Positions 8,905 to 16,432 of a stretch of 21,848 nt of DNA are shown piece by piece (positions within the stretch are counted from its first letter, which is position 1; the number at the start of each line of letters is the position of its first letter). This DNA comes from an uncultured bacterium (GTDB taxonomy: Bacteria; Planctomycetota; Phycisphaerae; Phycisphaerales; SM1A02): the NCBI GenBank assembly GCA_903867275.1, contig CAIPQY010000018.1:1-21848 (forward strand), read 5' to 3'. The position numbers were made by a program, and so were the translations under genes. The notes under the pieces are model-generated. The model saw nothing but the letters and a program-made list of their open reading frames with translations. It had not been told where the DNA came from and ran no database searches.

Positions 8905-9804
8905 TCAGTTGGGTGTTACGCGAACCTTCACGGTCCCGTTGCTGGTGTCGATGGTGGCGTTGGCCTTGGTGGCGTCGCCCACGGCCATGGAGGCGCCATC
9001 ATCGTCGGTTTTCACGGTGTTGGTGCGCGCACCCTGCCTGGTGTCTTCCATGCGCACGGTGCCGTTGCTGGTGTCGGCCTTCACGGTGCCCTGCCATGCG
9101 GCTGGCAAGTCCAGCGTGACCGAGCCGTTGCTCGTGTCGATCTTCACGTTTCCGGTGGCAGTTGGCGCCAACGCGATCTCCACGCGACCGTTGGAAGTGT
9201 CCGCCACCAGTGGCGTGCCAACATTGCTCGCCTTGATCGTGCCGTTGCTGGTGTCCATGGTCAGCGGTCCAGCATGCCCATCCACACTGATGGAGCCGTT
9301 GGAGGTCTTGAACATGGCCGTACCACCAAAGGCTCCGGAACTGATCGATCCGTTGCTGCTGGTCACCTCGATGCCATCCAGACTCGCTGCACGGATGGCG
9401 ATGGCGGCACCATCCTCGGAGGCATACGAGCCCGATGCGTAGGCCACGATCACACCGGGCACGCGGGGCGGAAACTGGACATGTACCCGTACACGGCCGT
9501 CACTGCCTCGCTCGGCGATCAACTTCGTGGCCTTCACGCGAGCCTCGGCGGCTTCCTTTGATTCCGCCACACACTGGATCTTCGCGGTGACCTGCATGGT
9601 GGTGGCCGCGGCATCCTTCACCACCTCCACGCTGCCATTCTCGTTGGTCACGACCAGGGACTTGGCATCCGAAACGGTGGCCGTCAGGTCGCTGGTCGCC
9701 ACGTCGGAGTTGATGCTGCACGCGACCGGCGAGATCAGCATCGCTGCGGCGAGGGCGCGGATGAGCGCGGTTCGAATGGTGGAACGAGGCGCGTTGTTGT
9801 TCAT
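8905..9804 (-). CDS. DUF4097-type exported beta-repeat protein
   Basis: A 299-residue exported protein dominated by a short repeat: SSNGSI at 149, TSNGSI at 167 and DTSNG followed by T/R/S at 184, 202, 223, 244 and 286, with an ENGSV outlier near 55. Spacing is about 18-21 residues for most units, the pattern of a right-handed beta-helix as in DUF4097 adhesin-like proteins. The N terminus (two Arg, then a hydrophobic run ending SPVAC, Cys29) is a signal peptide. Pro at -3 makes it a poor lipobox, so lipoprotein status is uncertain. I chose ATG 9804 over the upstream ATG at 9837 because AAGAAGG sits 9 nt before it. PadR, HAAS-domain and DUF4097 genes often cluster in bacteria, which fits here. 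The protein has no catalytic motif; it may be a surface scaffold or a sensed partner of the ABC system. Confidence 0.85.
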   Translation of the reverse strand: MNNNAPRSTIRTALIRALAAAMLISPVACSINSDVATSDLTATVSDAKSLVVTNENGSVEVVKDAAATTMQVTAKIQCVAESKEAAEARVKATKLIAERGSDGRVRVHVQFPPRVPGVIVAYASGSYASEDGAAIAIRAASLDGIEVTSSNGSISSGAFGGTAMFKTSNGSISVDGHAGPLTMDTSNGTIKASNVGTPLVADTSNGRVEIALAPTATGNVKIDTSNGSVTLDLPAAWQGTVKADTSNGTVRMEDTRQGARTNTVKTDDDGASMAVGDATKANATIDTSNGTVKVRVTPN

Positions 9805-9878
9805 GGAAGAGGCCTTCTTTCGATACTGCCGCGCCATACGGCCGCTGCGGCATTATTCTCATTTTCCGTACTTTACAA

Positions 9879-10901
9879 CTACTGAACGATCGCGAACCGC
9901 TGTGCCACCGCCTGCGGCTTGGCAACCTGGATGGCCTTCACCACCTGGCCGTACACCCACCCAGTGCCACGAGCGAGCCACAGCGTGCCCGTGGCAAGGG
10001 CCAGTCCAAGCAAACCTGAGAGCAGGCACTGTGCTGCCGAGAGGTGCACCGTGCCGTTCGCGTCTGGCTTGATGCGTTGCCACAGGAACCACACCTCGGC
10101 GTCATCGCCATGCATCTGCACAACAGGCACGCCAAGCGCAGTCCCCACCGGCACGGCGAGCAGAGCGAACGACATGGCGACCAGCGTCACGAACACCGCG
10201 AACAGCCCCGTGGCCACGAAGAAGTTGCCCAGCAGATAGCCGAGCGACAGCCAGCTGCGCACATCGGTCAGCCAGCAGCGGATGCGCTGCCAGAAACCGA
10301 TCTGCGCAACCGCACCAAGCGGCGTGAGCACCTGCACCGGCTGCACACGACGCGGCATGCGCACGCCCAGGAAGAACTCCACCACCTTGCCCTCGGCGAG
10401 GCCGATGGCACGCACCGATCCAAGCAGGAACACGGCCAGCGGCACGCCAACGATGATCGGCAGCGTGCCGAGCGCCAGCGACCCCACACACACCACCCAC
10501 ACGAAGGTGGCCACCGCGATCACGAAGCACGGCAGCAGGAAGTAGAAAAGGCTGGACCACGCGCGAGGCTGGAACCACACGCCGACGATCGGTATGCATG
10601 AAAGTGTCGCCAACATGCCAGCGCGCGCTGGCACGGTGCCCACGGCCGAAGGCGCCGGAAGGGTCGATCCGGCGCCTCCAACCGGGGACATGGGTGCGGG
10701 CGTGCCCGCATAGGCGCGCGCAAAGTCTGCGGCACTGCCGAATTCCTCGATGGCGGCGGCGGGCGTCTTGCCCGCCGCGATGGCCGCTCGCAGGTGCGCC
10801 TCGGCATCTACCAGGGCGTCGTGCGCCACGGCGGTATCCACACCCGCCAGCTCGCGCTGCAATTGCATCAGGTACTCGGCGATCAGGTCAACGTGTTGCA
10901 T
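9879..10901 (-). CDS. HAAS-domain plus putative-sensor membrane protein
   Basis: A 340-residue membrane protein. Residues 1-65 form a cytoplasmic helical HAAS/DUF1700-like domain (start MQHVDLIAEYLMQLQREL, then a DAEAHLR helix and EEFGSAADFARAYA). After a Pro/Gly/Ala linker come membrane segments near 95-110, 118-142, 146-165, 220-258 and 288-308. The middle part (about 112-260, including GKVVEFFLGVRMPRR and the DVRSWLSLGYLLGNFF stretch) resembles the 'putative sensor' domain found on some histidine kinases and PadR-linked proteins. ATG 10901 is chosen over 10913 because GGAG sits 6 nt upstream. It overlaps the padR-like gene by 14 nt. HAAS proteins are usually paired with PadR regulators and are thought to relay a membrane signal to them. 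That role is inferred here from context. Confidence 0.75.
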   Translation of the reverse strand: MQHVDLIAEYLMQLQRELAGVDTAVAHDALVDAEAHLRAAIAAGKTPAAAIEEFGSAADFARAYAGTPAPMSPVGGAGSTLPAPSAVGTVPARAGMLATLSCIPIVGVWFQPRAWSSLFYFLLPCFVIAVATFVWVVCVGSLALGTLPIIVGVPLAVFLLGSVRAIGLAEGKVVEFFLGVRMPRRVQPVQVLTPLGAVAQIGFWQRIRCWLTDVRSWLSLGYLLGNFFVATGLFAVFVTLVAMSFALLAVPVGTALGVPVVQMHGDDAEVWFLWQRIKPDANGTVHLSAAQCLLSGLLGLALATGTLWLARGTGWVYGQVVKAIQVAKPQAVAQRFAIVQ

Positions 10902-11253
10902 CGATGTCTCCAATCACTCGGTTCATCCAGCGGCCGGTGCGTTTCCATGCGCCCACCCATGTGGCCAGCACGCGACGCCCCTCGACGGTGATCGTGAAGC
11001 ACTTTCGCGCGGGCCCCTCGTTGCTTGGCACCAGCGTGCTGCGCACCAGGCCTTCCGCCTCCATGGTGCGCAACATCGGGTACAGCGTGCCCTGCTTGAA
11101 CGACAGTCCTTCGGGCGCCTCGTCCGCCAGACGGCGGCCGATCTCGTAGCCGTGAATGGCGTCCTGGCTGCCAGCCACCGTGGCCAAAACCACCAGCCAC
11201 GCGGTGCCGTTGCTGAGGTCCTTCAGGATGCGATCTTCGAGCGGGCTTGCCAT
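10888..11253 (-). CDS. PadR-family transcriptional regulator
   Basis: A 121-residue PadR winged-helix repressor. Diagnostic features are the HGYEIGRRLADE helix (residues 34-45), the FKQGTLYPMLRTMEAEGLV recognition region and the wing ending RKCFTITVEGRRVL. The C-terminal helix of about 35 residues would mediate dimerisation. It is the first gene of the five-gene operon and overlaps the HAAS gene that follows. No Shine-Dalgarno precedes the ATG at 11253. A promoter with its -10 only 11 nt upstream implies a nearly leaderless mRNA, and the dyad across that promoter suggests autorepression. The ligand or membrane signal is unknown. Confidence 0.93.
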   Translation of the reverse strand: MASPLEDRILKDLSNGTAWLVVLATVAGSQDAIHGYEIGRRLADEAPEGLSFKQGTLYPMLRTMEAEGLVRSTLVPSNEGPARKCFTITVEGRRVLATWVGAWKRTGRWMNRVIGDIDATR

Positions 11254-11261
11254 GTTCGCAC

Positions 11262-11284
11262 AGTAGTGTAGCGAGCACAGTACT
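11262..11284. promoter_or_regulatory. Dyad operator candidate over the PadR promoter
   Basis: An imperfect inverted repeat: AGTAGTGT (11262-11269), a 7-nt spacer, then ACAGTACT (11277-11284). Seven of eight positions pair. It contains the TGT...ACA arrangement seen in PadR operators, although those usually read ATGT-N8-ACAT. It covers the -10 and most of the spacer, so a bound dimer would block polymerase. The same stretch holds a direct repeat of GCACAGTA at 17-bp spacing. Confidence 0.55.
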
Positions 11285-11293
11285 GGCTGTCAA
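11265..11293 (-). promoter_or_regulatory. Sigma70-like promoter of the PadR operon
   Basis: On the minus strand a perfect -35 TTGACA (11288-11293) is separated by exactly 17 nt from -10 TACACT (11265-11270). The start codon of the padR-like gene begins 11 nt after the -10, so transcription should start only about 4-5 nt before the ATG. This is the best promoter match in the window. Confidence 0.75.
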
Positions 11294-11386
11294 AGCCATC
11301 TGTGCATGATTTTGGAAAGGTGAGCCCCAGCCCCGTCCCCGATCCGCGCCCACTCGCAATCCGCGGGCCGATCGCAGAGCGACCAT

Positions 11387-11408
11387 TTGCATGCGCTTCT
11401 TGATGCAA
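11387..11408. promoter_or_regulatory. Inverted repeat in the divergent intergenic region
   Basis: TTGCAT (11387-11392) and ATGCAA (11403-11408) form a perfect 6-bp dyad with a 10-nt spacer, between the divergent padR-like and winged-helix regulator genes. It could be an operator for the plus-strand regulator. The rest of the 11294-11521 gap holds a pyrimidine-rich leader and no gene. A weak -10-like TACATT at 11474-11479 has no matching -35. Confidence 0.3.
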
Positions 11409-11521
11409 CTGTCCGAAGACGGGTCGGCCTCCGTGCATCCAGACGAGCAGTCGCGGTCGAAGCGCATTCTCTTTACATTCGACCCCTCCCTCCCCGTACA
11501 GCCCTCCACCCCACACACACG

Positions 11522-12094
11522 ATGACCGAACCTTCACCCTCTGCACCGACCAAACTGTGGGGACCCAAGCAGTGGAGCGCCATGCGCAGCGCGGTTCGCT
11601 ACGAGCTGTTCCTGCTGATGGAGCAGCTGGCCCCCTGCTCCGTGTCGCAGATCGCCGCCGCAAGCGGCCGTGGTGCGGCGGGTCTGTACCGCCACCTTGA
11701 GGTGATGGCCAAGGCGGGCATCCTGCTGCATGCCGGGCAGCAGAAGTCGGGGCGCCGCTGGGAACGCATCTACGACCTGAATCGTGACAGCGGCGTGCCC
11801 ATGTGCGATCCACTCACGGGCGTGGGCGTGAAGGACGACATCAAGTTGTGCAACGCCATGACGCGCGCAGCCATGCGTGACTATGGCCGCGCCATGCACG
11901 CGCGCAAGGGCGTGAAGGATCCGATCAAGCCGAGTGTCATCACGTCGCTGTTCGAGATCACCAGCCTGGACGACAAGAGCGCCGCGGAGATGATGAAGCT
12001 CGCGGACCGCATGATGGAGATCGTGGTGCAGGGCCGAAAGACCGGCAGCGGGCGGCGCTACCGCATCAGCCTGATGGCGTCGCCGATCGTGTGA
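11522..12094 (+). CDS. Winged-helix (ArsR-like) transcriptional regulator
   Basis: A 190-residue protein with an N-terminal winged helix-turn-helix: YELFLLMEQLAPCSVSQIAA, then SGRGAAGLYRHLEVMAKAGIL and a wing ending in ERIYDLN (about residues 23-85). This resembles ArsR-like HTH domains. The C-terminal half (about 95-190) is helical, with no ligand motif I recognise, though Met-rich stretches near AMTRAAMRDYGRAMHA stand out. The ATG at 11522 is chosen because the upstream frame has no domain-like sequence. There is no Shine-Dalgarno, only a C-rich leader. It is transcribed away from the PadR operon and converges with the Wzz-like gene 16 nt beyond its stop. Its targets are unknown; the nearby membrane-protein/sugar-kinase pair or the PadR operon are possible. 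Confidence 0.7.
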   Translation: MTEPSPSAPTKLWGPKQWSAMRSAVRYELFLLMEQLAPCSVSQIAAASGRGAAGLYRHLEVMAKAGILLHAGQQKSGRRWERIYDLNRDSGVPMCDPLTGVGVKDDIKLCNAMTRAAMRDYGRAMHARKGVKDPIKPSVITSLFEITSLDDKSAAEMMKLADRMMEIVVQGRKTGSGRRYRISLMASPIV

Positions 12095-12095
12095 G

Positions 12096-12116
12096 GCGCG
12101 AGCGAACCGCTCACGC
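12096..12116. terminator. Hairpin between two convergent genes
   Basis: GCG-C-GAGCG, loop AAC, CGCTC-A-CGC gives a stem of eight pairs with one internal mismatch. It sits exactly between the stop of the winged-helix regulator and the stop of the Wzz-like gene, and overlaps the latter's stop codon. There is no U-tract on either side, so it is at best a weak or Rho-assisted end. Confidence 0.35.
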
Positions 12117-12881
12117 CTGTGCGGCGCGACGTCGAATCTCGGCATAGCCCCAGCCAGCACCGACAAGCAGCAGGGATCCAATGCCCGACAGCAGTGCGGC
12201 CAGTGTCAAGCGCTTGGCATATCCCGTGGCCACGGCGTTGCGCTGAATCTCGGAGATGGTCACAACCGGGGGCGTCTGCAACGCCACCCTGGCACTTGCC
12301 AGCGACATTTCGGCGCCGGAACGCTCCGCGACCGTGGCATTCGAATCCGCACGCAGAGACTGCAGGCGATCGTTGGCAACCTGCACACCCAGCGCCGCCT
12401 GCTTCTGATACTCCGCATCGGCACGCGCCGCGGCTGTCTGGGCCAACTGCCTCAGGTCCTCCAGAAGTGGCGGCGCCGGCTCGTTCGCGGAAGCCGTGAC
12501 CTGCACCAGAACAAGACTGCGGGCCTGCTCGGCCTTGGCGGCCGTGCCCAATTTCTGGAAGTCGATCTGTGGGTTGAATTCGCGCACAGAGTCGCCTCGA
12601 CGTGCGATGTCCTCCTGCAGTGCGACTACCAAGCCGTCAAGGCTGCCCCGCTCGGTGCGGATGGTGAACAGGCACTGCTCCTGCTTCGCGCCAAGCATCA
12701 TGCCGACCTGCACGCCCATGCACACCACGAACCACACCACCAGCCACCAACGGCGGTGATAGGCCCACACCAGAGCATCCACAACTGACAGGCCGGGCTG
12801 CTCGGCAACCGTCTGGCCCGAGATAAGGTAAACAGGTTGCGGATCCATCGGAAGCATCGCTGTCTCGGGCCTGTCGGTCAT
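12111..12881 (-). CDS. Two-helix membrane protein, Wzz/chain-length-determinant-like
   Basis: A 256-residue protein with a cytoplasmic N terminus, a membrane segment at about 45-64 (preceded by HRRWW), a long extracytoplasmic region and a second membrane segment at about 226-246 followed by a basic tail (EIRRRAAQA). The middle (about 135-205) is Ala/Gln/Glu-rich and probably coiled coil. This is the topology of polysaccharide co-polymerase (Wzz) proteins, which control chain length in envelope polysaccharide export. The family's proline motif before the second helix is not obvious, so the match is structural. I chose ATG 12881 because a promoter-like TTGGCA-N16-CATATT sits just upstream; 12908 and 12857 are alternatives. 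It follows a PfkB kinase by 42 nt. Confidence 0.6.
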   Translation of the reverse strand: MTDRPETAMLPMDPQPVYLISGQTVAEQPGLSVVDALVWAYHRRWWLVVWFVVCMGVQVGMMLGAKQEQCLFTIRTERGSLDGLVVALQEDIARRGDSVREFNPQIDFQKLGTAAKAEQARSLVLVQVTASANEPAPPLLEDLRQLAQTAAARADAEYQKQAALGVQVANDRLQSLRADSNATVAERSGAEMSLASARVALQTPPVVTISEIQRNAVATGYAKRLTLAALLSGIGSLLLVGAGWGYAEIRRRAAQA

Positions 12882-12890
12882 GCGCCAAGG

Positions 12891-12918
12891 AATATGCGAT
12901 CGCAGCACACGTTGCCAA
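12891..12918 (-). promoter_or_regulatory. Promoter candidate for the Wzz-like gene
   Basis: Minus-strand TTGGCA (12913-12918, five of six to the -35 consensus), 16-nt spacer and CATATT (12891-12896, four of six to the -10). The proposed ATG lies 9 nt after the -10, again giving a nearly leaderless mRNA. It falls in the 42-nt gap after the PfkB stop. Confidence 0.45.
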
Positions 12919-12923
12919 CACGC

Positions 12924-13811
12924 CTACCCCGCCTGCAGAACCTCAAGCCGCGTCGGAATGCTGTGCAGACTGCCGTGGCGCGTCACGCACAGGGCGGCGG
13001 CCCGTGCGGCCTGCTGCAGCGCCTGATGCGGATGCTGCCCGTCCGCAAGCCCCGCCAGAAAGTAGCCGGCGAAGGTGTCGCCCGCGGCGGTCGAGTCGAT
13101 GGCACTCACCTGCACGGTTGGAATGTGCGAACGATTGCCGCGACTGCTCCACCACGCACCGCGCGAGCCAAGCGTGAGCACGATGCCGGGGCCGGGGTAG
13201 CGGGCGTGCAGCGCATCGATCTGCGCGTGCTCATCTTCCTGATCGGTGAGCGTGCGCGCCTCGCCCTGATTCAGCATGATGATGGTTGCCTGCTGCATGG
13301 GCCATTCGGCCACATCCGGATGCACGGGCGACGGATTCACCACCAGCGGTGCGCCGCGGCGAGCCATGGCACGGATCACGTGCGCCCCGTCATTCACCAT
13401 GCCATCGAGGTAGCCGATGTGGCCGCCGCGGCACTGCTCGATGGCGGCGTCGAAGGCATGCAGCGACACATGGCGATCGGCGCCCGGCACCGTGATGCCG
13501 AACTCGCTCTGATCGGTGGCCAGATGGATCACCACCTCGGCGGTGCTCATCTCGGGCTTGCGCGCCACACGGTGAATGTCCACGCCGGCGTCGGCCAGTT
13601 CCTTCAGCGCCCGGTCGCCATCACCGCCAACCGCGGAGACCAGCTCCACATGCGCACCGGCGCGGGCGGCGGCCACCGACACATTGGCGCCCTTGCCTCC
13701 CACGCTGTGGGTGACCGCGGTGGCCATCACGCCCTGACCCGCATGCGGCAGGCGCGGCAGATGCAGGGTTCGGTCGTAGGTGATGGATCCGAAAACCACG
13801 ATGCGCTTCAT
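12924..13811 (-). CDS. PfkB-family carbohydrate kinase (ribokinase-like)
   Basis: A 295-residue PfkB/ribokinase fold enzyme that should transfer phosphate from ATP to a sugar or nucleoside. The substrate-site motif GGKGAN is at 38-43, NQGE at 181-184, and the catalytic/anion-hole motif DSTAAGDTF at 239-247, with Asp245 as the base. The order and spacing match ribokinase more than fructokinase or adenosine kinase, but the exact sugar cannot be fixed. There is no Shine-Dalgarno at the ATG. A -10-like TAGATT lies 9 nt upstream without a recognisable -35. The Wzz-like gene follows on the same strand, so a link to polysaccharide or sugar salvage is possible but unproven. Confidence 0.88.
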   Translation of the reverse strand: MKRIVVFGSITYDRTLHLPRLPHAGQGVMATAVTHSVGGKGANVSVAAARAGAHVELVSAVGGDGDRALKELADAGVDIHRVARKPEMSTAEVVIHLATDQSEFGITVPGADRHVSLHAFDAAIEQCRGGHIGYLDGMVNDGAHVIRAMARRGAPLVVNPSPVHPDVAEWPMQQATIIMLNQGEARTLTDQEDEHAQIDALHARYPGPGIVLTLGSRGAWWSSRGNRSHIPTVQVSAIDSTAAGDTFAGYFLAGLADGQHPHQALQQAARAAALCVTRHGSLHSIPTRLEVLQAG

Positions 13812-14163
13812 GGAAATGAAAATCTACCCCGCAATTCAGGGTTTCCGCTTGCCGAGAGGCGGGATTCAGCGAATCCTGTGGTATCTGGAAACGACCCGTG
13901 CGCTGGATGTCAAACGCGACATCTTCCCGCACGGCAACGCCCGGACGACCGACCGCGCGGAACGCGATCGGGCGATGTGCGTCGCGGTTCGCCGCGGCGG
14001 TGTGCAGCCTGGCGGCGGGCCGAATTGCCCCGCGACAGCCGGGAAGGGCGCTTTCCTGAAGGAGGTTGTCCAGTGACGCAATCCAAGAATTCGAAGGGTT
14101 TGCCACGGTAACACCGTGCACCCGACGGGCTCCGCACCAGAAGTGCGACCCGTGTGAAACACG
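13812..14163 (+). other. Structured intergenic region, candidate RNA leader
   Basis: This stretch has no convincing long gene. On the plus strand it carries consecutive hairpins: 14015-14033 (GCGGGC with GCCC-C-GC, one bulge), 14104-14118 (CACGGT, loop AAC, ACCGTG), 14125-14153 (two stacked stems ACGGG/CCCGT and CGCAC/GTGCG) and 14151-14163 (CGTGT, GAA, ACACG), the last excluding part of the previous one. A strong terminator follows at once. A near-perfect Shine-Dalgarno with a 12-codon frame lies within it. An open frame of about 90 codons ends at 14076, but its start overlaps the PfkB start codon, it lacks a ribosome site, and its third-position GC (about 76%) is lower than in the neighbouring deaminase. 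I see no known riboswitch, SRP, tmRNA or RNase P signature. Confidence 0.5.
14073..14111 (+). CDS. Possible 12-residue leader peptide
   Basis: AAGGAGGT, a full anti-Shine-Dalgarno match, lies just upstream of a GTG at 14073 (7 nt from GGAGG). The frame reads MTQSKNSKGLPR and stops at TAA 14109-14111, inside the loop of the first downstream hairpin. The strength of the ribosome site is striking in a region whose neighbours mostly lack one. The peptide is basic and has no run of a single amino acid, so classical amino-acid attenuation is not evident. It may be a regulatory leader, or the site may be a chance match in a structured RNA. Confidence 0.3.
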   Translation: MTQSKNSKGLPR

Positions 14164-14203
14164 CCCGCCCGCGCGCCCTGTGGCCGCGGGCGGGTGACTT
14201 TTT
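14164..14203 (+). terminator. Intrinsic terminator before the cytosine deaminase
   Basis: CCCGCCCGCG (14164-14173) and CGCGGGCGGG (14185-14194) pair perfectly over 10 bp with an 11-nt loop, followed after GTGAC by TTTTT. It is oriented for plus-strand transcripts and lies only 35 nt before the deaminase start codon. It therefore either ends a separate small RNA or attenuates the deaminase. No promoter is evident between it and the ATG. Confidence 0.8.
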
Positions 14204-14238
14204 GGGGGATCCCCGATTGGCGGCCCGATGATGGCTGC

Positions 14239-14709
14239 ATGAGCAAGCCCCTTCCTCCGATTTCCGATGCGCACATTCAGGCAGGCCTCGACGCAGCGAT
14301 CGCGCAGGCGGAGAAGGGTTGGCGCGAAGGCGGCATTCCCATCGGCAGCGCGCTGCTGGATGAGCATGGCGTGATCGTGGCGATCGGACACAACCAGCGC
14401 GTGCAGCAGGGCGATCCCACCGCGCACGCCGAGGTGGACTGCATCCGCAACGCGGGCCGCCGCCGCGACTGGAGCCGCTGCACGCTGATCAGCACCCTGA
14501 GCCCCTGCCAGATGTGCACCGGCACGGCGGTGCTGTTCAAGATTCCGCGCGTGATCATCGGCGAGAACAAGACCTACCTGGGCGGCGAGGACTGGATGAA
14601 GGAGAAGGGCATGGAGGTCCGCGTGCTGCAGGACCCCCGCTGCATCGCGCTGATGGAGCGCATGAAGCGCGAGAAGCCCGACCTGTGGGCCGAAGACATC
14701 GGCGAGTGA
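14239..14709 (+). CDS. Cytosine deaminase, yeast (FCY1) type
   Basis: A 156-residue zinc deaminase of the CDA fold, predicted to convert cytosine to uracil. Zinc ligands are His63 in AHAE (Glu65 the proton shuttle), Cys90 and Cys93 in SPCQMC. It resembles Saccharomyces cytosine deaminase (158 residues) more than tRNA adenosine deaminase or guanine deaminase. It shares EGGIPIGSAL, GHNQR, STLSPC and the C-terminal EDIGE, whose Asp (153 here, 155 in yeast) contacts the substrate amino group; Asn52 also matches. Bacterial cytosine deaminase is usually the unrelated amidohydrolase CodA, so this type is less common in bacteria. The ATG at 14239 has no Shine-Dalgarno. A short out-of-frame ATGATG frame (14228-14242) overlaps it. 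A structured leader and terminator directly upstream suggest controlled expression. Confidence 0.87.
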   Translation: MSKPLPPISDAHIQAGLDAAIAQAEKGWREGGIPIGSALLDEHGVIVAIGHNQRVQQGDPTAHAEVDCIRNAGRRRDWSRCTLISTLSPCQMCTGTAVLFKIPRVIIGENKTYLGGEDWMKEKGMEVRVLQDPRCIALMERMKREKPDLWAEDIGE

Positions 14710-14718
14710 CCGATATGA

Positions 14719-14775
14719 GGGACGGGGGTCTGTATCGGACCCTGCGCGAGCGCGTCCGATACTGACCCCCGTCCC
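14719..14775. repeat. Palindromic REP-like element, copy 1
   Basis: Two 22-bp arms (14719-14740 and 14754-14775) are inverted repeats with 21 of 22 positions matching, separated by a 13-nt loop that itself contains GCGC-GA-GCGC. The arms begin GGGACGGGGGTC and end TATCGGAC. It starts 9 nt after the deaminase stop and lies between convergent genes. A related element is at 20423-20539. Both share GGGACGGGGGT and TCCGATAC, typical of dispersed REP/MITE-like families. Confidence 0.8.
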
Positions 14776-14793
14776 TGTTACGCGGACCAAATG

Positions 14794-14822
14794 AAACGCG
14801 CGGGCACGTGGCCCGCGCGTTT
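14794..14822. terminator. Bidirectional terminator between atpA and the deaminase
   Basis: AAACGCGCGGGC (14794-14805), loop ACGTG, GCCCGCGCGTTT (14811-14822): a perfect 12-bp stem. On the minus strand it is about 24 nt after the atpA stop and followed by TTTCATTTG. On the plus strand the tail is TTTGAGTTT. It marks the end of the atp operon right after atpA. Confidence 0.82.
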
Positions 14823-14845
14823 GAGTTTCACGGTTGTGAAGCGCT

Positions 14846-16396
<1,551 letters not shown>

Positions 16397-16432
16397 GGTT
16401 GCACCTCTGTGGGGGTTCGTGTGAGTCGGGGT

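Noticed and set aside
9841..9880. Internal promoter TTGTAA with AT-rich downstream before the DUF4097 gene
   Set aside because: The -35 matches only four of six and no -10 with good spacing follows; the operon promoter at 11265-11293 explains expression.
11328..11338. CCCCGTCCCCG in the padR divergent region as a third repeat copy
   Set aside because: Only about 9-10 bp of the repeat core, with no second arm or TCCGATAC; likely chance in GC-rich sequence.
13780..14076. Plus-strand open frame of about 90-98 codons between PfkB and the deaminase
   Set aside because: Its start overlaps the PfkB start codon, it has no ribosome site, low third-position GC for this genome and no recognisable domain. 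The region is better explained by RNA structure.
14081..14105. tRNA-like T-loop (TTCGAA) ahead of CCA
   Set aside because: The flanking five bases do not pair as a T-stem and no D or anticodon arm can be drawn.
12837..14111. Long plus-strand frame opposite PfkB
   Set aside because: It is the antisense shadow of the PfkB gene, His/Arg/Gly-rich and without domain features. Only its last 12 codons, with their own Shine-Dalgarno, merit attention.
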